Of a stretch of 64,000 nt of DNA, positions 55,481-64,000 are shown in pieces (positions within the stretch are counted from its first letter, which is position 1; each line of letters starts with the position of its first letter). The notes beneath the pieces are model-generated. The model was not told the DNA's origin and searched no databases. It was given only the letters and a program-made list of their open reading frames with translations. The stretch spans positions 10,821,644-10,885,643 of the forward strand of contig NC_065548.1 of the NCBI RefSeq assembly GCF_022605725.1, in the 5' to 3' direction. Made by a program: the position numbers and the translations under genes. This DNA comes from Anthonomus grandis grandis (Eukaryota > Arthropoda > Insecta > Coleoptera > Curculionidae).

Positions 55481-56540
55481 GGATCGTCACTTCTGCCTTA
55501 TATACAGAAATTTTATAAGGGATAAGCCAAATATTAGATTGTTGAGTAATGTTACAAGTTATCTTGAATATAACAAATAAAGCTTACAACGTTTTCTTGA
55601 ATAATTCATTTTCTCCTCTACATACACGGTTTTCTTAACAATATCAATTATTCAGGCAAAATTTAAGCGACAAAGTATTTTATTAGTTAATAAACTAAAC
55701 TCAAAGGTTAAAAAAGTTACAAAAAAAAATCAGGTTTTCAAATTTCCTAATTTTACGTGAGGAAAAACATCATTAATTAATTAATCAATAATACCAATGT
55801 CAAACACGTGGTATTATAAGCGTAGTAACATTAAATTAGTTATAGGTACATCGGCTCATACTACTTGGACAGATTTTAAATCTTTAAATATCCGTCATGC
55901 CCCCGTTGACATGCAAGCTTATAAGTTGAATGAAAATTTTCCCAGACATGCAAGTTTTAATTCGAAATCGTTGGCGAATGTGGAAAATGCGCCGTTAATA
56001 ATAGATAAAGAACTTTGGAGGTCGCGTATTTATGTTTAATAGAAGTATTTTTTTTAACGCACGAACGTTTTAATATTTTAGTTGTTGCGGGGGTATAATT
56101 AGGTCGTTCGATTATGATCTGTCGTAAATGAGGGTGGTTAGGTTTATTACTCGGACATAACTAGAACACGAATATTCTCGAAATGTCTTTTTTTAACGTC
56201 ACAGATTAATAAACTGGACGTTGTCAAATTATGGTAATCGTCGCTACGGATGAAATAGATTAAGTTTACATTTGTCGGTATAGCAAGGAACGTATTCAAC
56301 TTTTCATGTCGTCAAATGTATTACGCCTTAAGAGCAATTACCCACTTTGAAGTCAAACTGATATCAAATATCAATTTGGTGTGATAAAAAAAACACTGGA
56401 ACCATCTAAATTGCATAGTATAAACTTCCATGCAACTGAAGTCAGTTATAAAGTCAATAAGCATTTAATCAAGTTAAAATATTTGGCCGATCTCCCAACA
56501 GCAAGAAATTTCGTTTCTATTTTGGATCTGTAATACTGGA
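55480..56540. other. No known gene; TE-poor, one 80-codon frame
   Basis: Unique-looking AT-rich DNA with several TTAATTAATTAAT words. An 80-codon plus frame (55797-56039) reads as an ordinary soluble composition (KLNENFPRHASFNSKSLANV) with no family I know. 56070-56330 has several CpG words (ACGAACG, GGTCGTTCG). This may be host non-coding DNA. Confidence 0.35.
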
Positions 56541-57210
56541 ATTAATAAATATCGTAATGGAAATAAGTGAGTAAGACTGATCATAGTCTACAAATCAGAG
56601 TTCAAGTAAATGAAATCGAGCAAGTGACGCAATTTAAGAATCTGAAATGTATTTTAAACCCAAACTGGAGGGCACAATAAGAGATTAGATGTAGAATAGA
56701 AGAATCAAGCCACCTTCCTTAAACTCAAAAAATTCCTCAGAAATAAAAATCAAAACCTTAAAATAAGATATAGAACTCAAAAATATTATGTTTGGTCAAT
56801 TCTTTGTACGGTTTAGAGACCTGGACTTTAAAAGCAAGTTCTATAAATAAATTAGAAGCAATCGAGATGTGGTGTCTGAGAAGAATGCTGAGAATATCAT
56901 AGGTAGATCACATAAAAACTTCTTCGAGGAGTACAAATAGAAGGTCGCGGGATTTTTGAAGTAATAAAATGAACAAAAATATCATACCTCTACTTCTTCT
57001 TAAGATACTATACTATAATCTTACTTACATATCTTACTATGAGATGGGAATGCTATGAATTCTGGCACCTTATCGTTCTGGGTAAAATCGAAGGAAGAAA
57101 CGGAAGAGCAAGAATTTGCATGGCAATCAAAGAAGAAGAATGCTGGATAATGTTGGTAAGTATATCTTCTTAGCCAATGTTAGGGTGGAAGTAAGCCAAT
57201 AGGTTTTCCT
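56540..57210 (+). pseudogene. RTE-like LINE, C-terminal fragment
   Basis: Plus-strand IRVQVNEIEQVTQFKNLKCI (56602-56655), then GLETWTLKASSINKLEAIEM and CLRRMLRIS (56813-56900), and GKIEGRNGRARICM (57080-57122) follow the usual order of the thumb and C-terminus in this clade. Polymerase core absent, several stops. Confidence 0.75.
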
Positions 57211-57339
57211 CTTTCTTAGATATCTTAGATCAACTTCTGTAAATTTGTGGTATAATTAGAACCACGACTTATTGTATAATTTCACTGATTAATCTGTAGA
57301 TTTTTGCATCTAGAATTCTTTAAGATTCTTTAAATTTAA

Positions 57340-57525
57340 TTTTTAAATTATGCTTTGAATATTCTGAAAATTGTGTTTTTCTGACATAGTTTACCCAATG
57401 GGAATACGACGAGAGATAATGATTACGCGTTTAAGTATTTTGCCTTTATTAAACAGTCTATTTTCATCTATAAATTACGGTTTGGATCTTCTGAACATTG
57501 CGTTTTTCTAGTATATTCTATTGAA
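57340..57525. repeat. Two copies of dispersed TTTTTCTG repeat
   Basis: CTGAAAATTGTGTTTTTCTG (57364) and CTTCTGAACATTGCGTTTTTCT (57488) belong to the same short repeat as copies at 46951, 47083, 48318 and 48458. Confidence 0.55.
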
Positions 57526-58390
57526 AAGGTTAAGCCTGTGCAAGCTTTTCTCTTGGGAACAACATACAATATGCATGCAGTTCTTTCTTTAAATGCCTGT
57601 TGTATATCGAAAAAAATAACTAAATTAATATTTTGGTATAGACGGAAAAAAATTGGTCTATACTTGAAAATGTATTACTTTTTTTCATAAAGGAACTCAA
57701 AAACTAATTTTACATTTCATAAGCTTCGAAGAGGAGTGTGAGACGAGCAAGGCATGAGATTCATGCTCTTTGTACTGTCCTCAGAAGAATTAAGCCTGTG
57801 CATGCCTCTACTCTGGAAACCATGCAATATGCATGATTTTTTTTTGTGAATGCTTGTTTTATATCAAAAAACTTAATTAAATACATTTTGGGTATAGAAC
57901 ATTTAAAGATAATTTGACAATTTATAAGAATAGAGAAAAAATGTGTCTTTAAAAGTGTTAATCCTGCGTCAGCACCATATTATATAGTTCTCCCTTGGGA
58001 ACTATATAATATATACTTGAATTCTCGTTTGATGTTTACTTCATATTAAAAAATTAAATAAATCTTCTGGTATACTTTTAATTTTTTTTTTAATAGAAGA
58101 AAGTTGTGACATGAGATTCATGCAGTTTGTGCTGTCCTAATATGTTTTACGCCTGTGCATACTTCCTTCCTAGAAATCATACAAAATGCATGAGTTTCCT
58201 TTGTTGTATGCTTGTTTTATAACGAAAAAAATATGTTAAATGAATCTTCTAGTATAGAATACTTAAAATTTATAATTTTTGTTTTTTAATAAAAAAAACT
58301 TTTACATTTTATAAAGAAGAGAGTGTGAAACGAGACATGTAGGAAATACATGTAATTTGTACTATTTATAAATGGCTTCAGCCTACTATA
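57525..58390. repeat. Degenerate tandem repeat, 170-260-bp units
   Basis: Four diverged head-to-tail copies of a unit with fixed landmarks. TTAAGCCTGTGCA is near 57530, 57790, 57957 (as TTAATCCTGCGTCA) and 58146. Each is followed by a CTTGGGAACNATA/ATATGCATGA block, an ATGCTTGTTTTATATCGAAAAAA block, and in full-length units GTGTGAGACGAG...CATGAGATTCATGC (57737; 58105; 58317). One unit has a 12-bp hairpin ATTATATAGTTC/GAACTATATAAT (57979-58010). Non-coding; satellite-like. Confidence 0.75.
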
Positions 58391-60455
58391 GATAGTAGGC
58401 CTAAAATAGACTACTATCCATAAATTGAATATTTGGGTACTACATTGCAAGAATGTTCTATGGACTTCTTAAGATTTTTATATTTCTGAGATTATCTGAA
58501 TATCTTTAGTGTATATTTTTGGAAGATTCTTAGCATATACCAGCATTATTATTACCTAATAGTACTTTTTAAGATTAATTAAATATTTTCTGAACATTTA
58601 AAGACTGCCAAATGGTTAGTTTTGAATGCTAAAAATAATTTTTCCAGTGTTTTTTTAAATTTTGCGCGGTATTAGCCCTTTACTGTTGGTATAATCCAAG
58701 AATCTTTAAAATGCTATCAAATGCCTTATATTCTTGCCGTATTTTAAATCACAAATTTGATATTTGTTTAAGGTTCTATTATTTATTCCAAATGACTTAA
58801 TATACTAAGCATATTCCCAATTTTCTAAAATAATGTATCTGTCCGATAAAAACCGTAAATGAAATCCTGATAAATATTAAAAACTTCTTATTTAAGCATT
58901 TTATTTTATCTGTCTTGCAATTTTCTTGGTATTATCTAAATTTCATTATAATTTAGTAAAAATCCAGGAAAACAAAATGATGAAACTGAAATACTGTGCT
59001 TTTCTCTGAGTTTTCTTAATTTATTTTTTATGTATAGTTTCATCGAGTATTTGTTTAAATTTCTGAAGTTTATTTTGAGCTTTCTTAAAAAACGGGAAGA
59101 ACACATAAGATGTTCAGTAAAAAAAAATAAGTAAACAGCTATACGAACATTAGACGTAAACAGATCACTTTTTCATCAAGTCTTAAAGTTATAGTCTTGG
59201 AGGACCTTTTACTGCACTAAGTTAGTCATACACTATCCAAAGGTATTTATACAAACTTCGTCTAATAAATTCTACTCAGCTGACAATGAATATAATATTG
59301 TCTCCATTCATGCAACGACAAAAAATGAATAAAAGGATACGAGACGATCAAGAGATGTGCAATACTTTCTATTGGGCATTAAACATCTCAACTCAATATC
59401 AGCTCCTGAAAGACATTACATCTAAACTACGTTTATATCTCAAGAATCTTTGATAATATACGTAAGTACGGATAAGAATTTGTTCAAAAGATCTCAAATC
59501 ACTTCTGAATATATTTTTCTATTGCTGACTCTATCTAACCATTTAATCCAATCTTATAATTCAACGAAGGTTTTATCCAATTTCCATTAAACTAAAAACC
59601 CTAGCAACCTCTTGAGATTATTTGGTATAGTAAATAATGGTTATGGCAATATTTTGAATTGCTTTGCTGCAACGTACTATACTCTCTTAGCTACTCTCCC
59701 GGCATCATGGCTATTAAAGCCCGACATGATTTAATTTAATACGTTCAGTCGAAAGACACTTGTATTCTAAATGGTATTTATAGTCGAAACGGCTCGAAAT
59801 GCAAACAAATAGAGATTTCACATGAAGATACAAAGGAATTCGTGAGTAAGACAGCGGTCATTTAGGAGCTCGGCCTAAATGTGCTTTCTATATCGACACC
59901 TTATATGGTTTGGGTAAGCAATTATGGAAAATTTTTAAAAATTATAGGAATATTGATTAGTTGTAGTTGTAATGTGTACATGTCGGAAAATTCAAGGTTC
60001 AACAAGGTTTGCCTTAAAGCGGACAAATTTTTTAAGATTTAAATAAAAATATTTGAAATTGTACAAAAGTACCACCTAAGTGAATTAATACTTGTGTTTG
60101 CCTATAAAGAGTTTAATTTATACATGGACAGTATTTTCTTATATTCAATACAAGTAAGAAACTTTAAAGCAGGTAAGTGTTTACTGAATATGTCACTAAA
60201 AACTCTGAAAATTTGGGTAAATAAGGAAGCTTTTGATCATTTTCAGTATAAGAAACTCAAAAAAAAGGCCTTGAAAAATACTAAAGGAAGTTTTTACTTC
60301 TTATGTCTTTTTCAAGCGACTACGCTAAAATTAACAAGATGTCGTCATAAGCCATAGAAGAAAAGAAGTTTTTTCCAGATGGTAAGAATCTAGTTTTTTC
60401 CTGAGCATTAGATATCTAGAAGAGAAAGATGAAGTGCTTTAGGAAAACAGTCGCC
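58390..60455. other. No gene recognised
   Basis: AT-rich, without repeats I can align. An 87-codon plus frame at 60094-60357 is Lys-rich with no known motif; it ends 100 bp before the DD82E element. 59640-59910 has moderate G+C and no frame. Confidence 0.3.
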
Positions 60456-60457
60456 TA

Positions 60458-60489
60458 TACTCTATTTCAGAAGTGTATAGAGCAATAAA
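60458..60489 (+). repeat. Left terminal inverted repeat of DD82E element
   Basis: 32 bp, preceded by the TA target duplicate. The mirror copy ends at 62553 with one mismatch at position 20. Confidence 0.93.
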
Positions 60490-60698
60490 CTGGGGAATTC
60501 CGTTCTGTTTGGCTACATTTCGTGGTAGTTCATAGGCGCAGGTACTTATAATATTTATGAATTTAATTTTCACGGATTAAATGCCTTTATTTTGAAAGAG
60601 ATTAAATACTAAATAAATACTTTTAATCCTTTTGTATAGGTACCTATCTTTTAACGCTTTGTAACATGCAAAAATGGGGTCAGGTAATATATACAGAC

Positions 60699-60706
60699 TA
60701 TAAATA
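60699..60706 (+). promoter_or_regulatory. TATA-like box of DD82E transposase
   Basis: TATAAATA lies 82 bp upstream of the start codon inside the element and is the best core-promoter match in the 5' region. Position is plausible for a short leader; not proven. Confidence 0.35.
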
Positions 60707-60787
60707 CTTTTAAATCATATTTTAAACGTTAGTAGTCACTGCTACGCTGTAGTGTAATCACAATATTATTATCCCAATATTTAAAAA

Positions 60788-62092
60788 ATGGAGGTATTCA
60801 GTCCAACGAAAAGATGTACTAAAAATTCTCCACTATCGCTGAGTGAAAAAGTTATTATTTTAAATGTACATGATTGCATAAAACACGATTACCCTAGTTT
60901 TACTGTGCAAGAAATTGTTGAAAAATGTTCTCGAATGAGTGGAATTGGAAAGTCCACCATTTTCAAATTGTTGCGGGAAAGAAAAGTAGCAGGTCAAGTG
61001 GAATCTCCCAAGCAAAAGCCAGGACGACCTACAAAAGTCCTTGATGAAAATGCTAAATGTATAATTCGAAGAAAAGTTCACTCTTTTTATTTTAAAAAGG
61101 AAATACCCACCCTAGACAAAATTTTAATGGAGCTTGGCCGAGATGACAGTATTCCGTTGATAAGTAGAAAACTTTTATGGAAAACTTTAAAAAATATGGA
61201 TTTTGCCTGGGAAAAGCATAACCGCAAAGCACTTTTACTGGAGAGCGACGAAATTGTTTGTTGGAGACGACAATACTTGAGAAGTATCAAGCAGTACCGC
61301 AGGGAGCAAAAGAAAGTTTTTTATCTTGATGAGACGTGGATTAACGAAGGTTATATAGTCCAAAAAATGTGGCAAGACAAAAATATAACCAGTGCTTGCC
61401 AAGCTTTCATAGAAGGCCTGTCTACGGGTATTAAAGTACCTTCGGGAAAAGGAAAAAGACTTATAATCACACATATTGGAAGCGAAGAGGGATTTTTAAA
61501 AGAAGGTCTGCTAACCTTTGAGTCGACTCGCACAGGAGATTACCATGAAGACATGAACTCAGACGTTTTCGAGGACTATTTTGGTGAAATGATAAAATTT
61601 CTTCCGGCTAATTCGGTGGTGGTTATGGATAACGCAAGCTATCATTCACGGCGAATAGAGAAGACGCCAACTTCAAGTTGGAGAAAGCAAGAAATTAACG
61701 ATTGGCTGACTGCAAAAGGTATTGCGTTTGAAGCAAATTTGATAAAAAAAGAACTGCTGGCAATAGCAAACTTACACAAAACTCGTTTCATGAAATACGC
61801 CGTGGAAGATATAGCCGAAAAATATAATATAACTGTACTGCGCTTACCGCCATATCATTGCGAACTAAATCCTATAGAACTGATATGGGCGCAGGTAAAA
61901 GGATTTGTAGCAAGACAAAACACGACCTATAAAATGAAAGATGTTAAGCTACTGTTTGATCAAGCCATTACGGAAGCGACACCAGAGAATTGGCGAAAAG
62001 CAGTCCAGCATGTAATTAAGCAAGAGGACAAAATGTGGGATCTTGACAACCTCATCGACAGTCGATCCTTTAATTATAATGTCAAGAGGTGA
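60788..62092 (+). CDS. DD82E (Sailor-like) transposase, intact
   Basis: 434-codon transposase expected to cut and rejoin the element ends in the nucleus. Start at 60788 (AAAAAATGG, good context; no earlier in-frame Met is compatible). Residues about 15-135 form the DNA-binding region with two helix-turn-helix parts joined by a KQKPGRPTK linker (76-83). The catalytic domain follows: D181 in VFYLDETWIN, D281 in VVVMDNASYHS, E364 in PYHCELNPIELIWAQVK. D281 and E364 are separated by 82 residues, defining DD82E; the extra length holds a mostly helical insert (about 290-345). All three catalytic residues are present, there is no stop or frameshift, and the length is complete. Ordinary Tc1/mariner enzymes have 34-41 residues in this gap, so assignment to a 34-41 family is excluded. 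Confidence 0.95.
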   Translation: MEVFSPTKRCTKNSPLSLSEKVIILNVHDCIKHDYPSFTVQEIVEKCSRMSGIGKSTIFKLLRERKVAGQVESPKQKPGRPTKVLDENAKCIIRRKVHSFYFKKEIPTLDKILMELGRDDSIPLISRKLLWKTLKNMDFAWEKHNRKALLLESDEIVCWRRQYLRSIKQYRREQKKVFYLDETWINEGYIVQKMWQDKNITSACQAFIEGLSTGIKVPSGKGKRLIITHIGSEEGFLKEGLLTFESTRTGDYHEDMNSDVFEDYFGEMIKFLPANSVVVMDNASYHSRRIEKTPTSSWRKQEINDWLTAKGIAFEANLIKKELLAIANLHKTRFMKYAVEDIAEKYNITVLRLPPYHCELNPIELIWAQVKGFVARQNTTYKMKDVKLLFDQAITEATPENWRKAVQHVIKQEDKMWDLDNLIDSRSFNYNVKR

Positions 62093-62216
62093 TGACAGTT
62101 CATCAGATGACGAAGAAGACTACAATCTATTATAATTTAAAACTGTTATACACTGTTCAAAAAGTGCCAGATCCAAAAGTGACATTTTCAACTGTTTTAC
62201 TCTACATATTATGTTC

Positions 62217-62222
62217 AATAAA
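62217..62222 (+). terminator. Polyadenylation signal of DD82E transposase
   Basis: AATAAA 125 bp after the stop codon, inside the element, followed by a T/G-containing stretch. A normal place for transcript end. Confidence 0.55.
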
Positions 62223-62521
62223 TTTGTGAAAAAAATATATTATTCCATTTAAACAAAAGTAACTTTCTAAAATAAAATAGCATTTAAGTACATTAATTAT
62301 AAGGTAAAAAACAAGTCCCAGTTGCACGCCTTTGGCGAACCGTTTTCAATGTTTATCAGTGGGTAACAATGGGCAAAACTCATAAATTGACCCAAAACCG
62401 GGTGGCACTACCTGCAATCAACGAAAAGAAAGAATTTTACATTGAAACTAATACCCAACTAAGGTAGTGGCATAAAATATTGGTGGATCACCAGGTACCA
62501 CTTTTGCATACCTAATGAGGT

Positions 62522-62553
62522 TTTATTGCTCTACACACTTCTGAAATAGAGTA
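62522..62553 (-). repeat. Right terminal inverted repeat of DD82E element
   Basis: 32 bp, reverse complement of 60458-60489 with one mismatch, followed by TA. Confidence 0.93.
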
Positions 62554-62559
62554 TAATAG

Positions 62560-63350
62560 GTAAAAAAAATGGAAATAAAATTTGGAGAAATGAGTCCAAG
62601 TCCTTCTAAGAAATGAGGTTAGAAAATTACAGCAACAGTGCTACCAAAAAGCTTATCGACGTCTAACAAAAATTACAAAAAATCAACGTCCAAACAACTA
62701 AAGGTTCCAGAATCTCCATTCTACCTACTGAGATTCCTCCATGTTCCAGCCAGAACAGCATTTACAGACTCACTTTCCACATCTCTTCCCTATCGAAAGA
62801 TGGTGCTTCGGTCGATTCTATGACAGAACATGATAGTACCAAAAATATTAAAAATAAAAAAAAAGTAAGAAAAAAACCACTAAGTAATGAAGCAGGGTCC
62901 TACCAAAAAACATCGTAGCGCCATACGACAAAAAAACCTCAAACTCAAAAAACTGAGCAAAAAGCATATCTGTTCCTGTCTACGCTATTCTGACTGGTTA
63001 CTGAATAGGTAGTTCAGGACTACATAATCAGCTGTGTAAATCTAAACACACAGGTAAAATAATTGGGGTCAAAATCATGACCCTAATTATCTGGAGCGAA
63101 GCATTTTATCCGTACCCGACGAAGCCCAATAAGCAGGAAAAATTCATTGCTAACCTTGTACATAACAGTTTCAAAAGCTGTAACATGTACAATAATATAA
63201 AATTACTTTGTATTAATGCTCAGTCGTTCAGAATTAAAATTGATGAACTGGAAGCTTATCTTTGCGACAAGAACATTCTACGTATATCTGAGCATCTTTT
63301 TGTAAAAGATGATGCAAGTAGGCTCATTCATTTCAATTGATAGGGACTCA
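62560..63350 (+). pseudogene. LINE 5' region: ORF1-like end and endonuclease start
   Basis: Plus-strand IKLLCINAQSFRIKIDELEA (63198-63258) and YLCDKNILRISEHLFVKDD (63258-63315) are the first two conserved blocks of an apurinic-type LINE endonuclease (the INAQS..NK.DEL and sEtw motifs). Upstream, a broken Lys/Ser-rich stretch (SKDGASVDSMTEHDSTKNI, 62794-62850) resembles the end of a LINE ORF1. The rest of the nuclease and the RT are missing after about 63350. Confidence 0.65.
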
Positions 63351-63379
63351 GATTTTAAAGAAGTTAAGAACATGAGTGT

Positions 63380-63920
63380 GGAGAAGGATATTGACGTCCT
63401 CGGAATAGGAACTTATTTAGTTGGTTATTAAAACAAACTTCTTTATATTTTCTTGAACCCTTGATTTTTCGATGGGCCTCATTTCTAGCCTGGAACATGT
63501 TGGCTCTCTGTAATCTACAAATTAAATATTGATTTATTTGTAATTTCTTTTCAATAATAAAATCTAATCTCAAAATATCAGTCTTAAGTACAGAAGAATA
63601 AACATTTAAATGCAGAGGCGATCTATATTATATGATTCTTCACTTGATAATAAATCAGCTAATACAGTCTGTTTTCCCTAATAATGGCTTTAAGGATATA
63701 ATTTTGTACTGCTTTTAATGGTTTAATATATGTTTGATGAGTACCCCCACAGGTAGTCAAAAGAAACCTATAGACAAGTATGAGTAGATATTTCTTTTAG
63801 TAGATAAAACTTCTAAATTAGGTTAAATGATACAATTATATGTATTACAAGATGTATACATATAAATATGCCAGGAAGTCCCAGAGTAACCTGAGTAAAA
63901 TTATTACTCTCAAAGTTTTA
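63380..63920 (-). pseudogene. LINE C-terminal fragment (minus), decayed
   Basis: On the minus strand, AVQNYILKAIIRENRLY and ADLLSSEESYNI (63640-63715, several shifts) resemble the QNkiLki...RlyPTDLLysE block of CR1/L2-type LINE C-termini. The 69-codon frame at 63364-63573 (QRANMFQARNEAHRKIKGSR) lies after it in the expected order. Similarity is weak. Confidence 0.45.
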
Positions 63921-64000
63921 ACTTAATTACCTTGTAGTTCTACATAAAGGTCTTTTAGAAAACTTTGTATATGGCATGCATTCCACCCTCTTCTCCAGAA

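Larger units (their letters stand above)
60458..62553 (+). mobile_element. Complete DD82E (Sailor-like) transposon
   Basis: A 2096-bp element of the IS630-Tc1-mariner group. 32-bp terminal inverted repeats at 60458-60489 and 62522-62553 (TACTCTATTTCAGAAGTGT then A or G, then TAGAGCAATAAA) differ at one base. TA flanks both sides (60456-60457; 62554-62555), the expected target duplication. Inside is a single intact transposase. The catalytic spacing of 82 residues between the second Asp and the Glu is that published for the Sailor superfamily. Near-identical termini and an unbroken gene make recent transposition likely. Whether it is still mobile cannot be told from sequence. Confidence 0.93.

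Noticed and set aside
55797..56039. 80-codon frame as a new gene
   Set aside because: Length is within chance for AT-rich DNA when no stop bias is measured, and there is no motif, splice context or paralogue in the window.
1..64000. LTR retrotransposon or endogenous virus
   Set aside because: No protease, integrase or envelope-like motifs, no TG..CA long terminal repeats and no primer-binding site were found; the RT motifs present are all of the non-LTR type.

Overview
This is AT-rich animal DNA, by eye about one third G+C. It has spliceosomal introns, several clades of non-LTR retrotransposons (LINEs), DD41D mariner elements and a PIF/Harbinger element. This mix is typical of an insect, and a beetle is my best guess; that is inference from the repeat families, because no complete host gene is recognisable. 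No rRNA, tRNA, CRISPR array, operon or bacterial-type feature was seen. Almost every protein-like stretch is mobile DNA, most of it decayed and much of it nested.

Layout. 0-9 kb: three LINE fragments on the minus strand, then a degenerate repeat array (2.3-6.0 kb) interrupted by a LINE and a DD41D mariner. 9-13.6 kb: mostly unannotated DNA with a CTCTC/GAGA-rich patch (10.5-11 kb), a broken mariner on the minus strand and two hammerhead-like motifs. 13.6-17.3 kb: one long minus-strand LINE split by a plus-strand mariner. 17.46-17.99 kb: an isolated GC-rich, CpG-rich block. 18-21.2 kb: a LINE with RNase H inside a segment bounded by short inverted repeats. 23.2-24.5 kb: an RTE-like LINE. 27-29.8 kb: an RTE-like LINE split by a complete 1.73-kb mariner with TA target duplication. 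30.7-31.1 kb: a possible host 5' exon. 32-39 kb: LINE fragments, a mariner remnant carrying a 160-bp foldback, and unexplained DNA. 39.15-40.92 kb: the 3' half of an R4/Dong-clade LINE between (ATT)n tracts. 43-45.1 kb: a decayed RTE-like LINE. 45.6 kb: an exact tandem duplication. 47.2-48.2 kb: a broken coding sequence of unknown origin. 51.5-53.8 kb: a Harbinger element with two convergent genes whose exons interleave on opposite strands. 53.8-57.2 kb: LINE fragments. 57.5-58.4 kb: a degenerate satellite. 60.46-62.55 kb: a complete DD82E (Sailor-like) transposon with matching 32-bp termini, TA duplication and an intact 434-codon transposase. 62.6-63.9 kb: LINE fragments.

The DD82E element is the only gene here that looks fully functional. 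The Harbinger pair looks younger than most of its surroundings but is disabled: the transposase lacks its middle, and the MADF partner has one in-frame stop and a frameshift. Candidate host signals are few: the 10.5-kb GAGA patch, the 17.5-kb CpG block, the exon-like sequence at 30.8 kb, and TE-poor islands at 41.5-42.3, 48.5-49.4 and 55.6-56.3 kb. They would fit a window lying in the intron or flank of a large host gene, but nothing here proves that.
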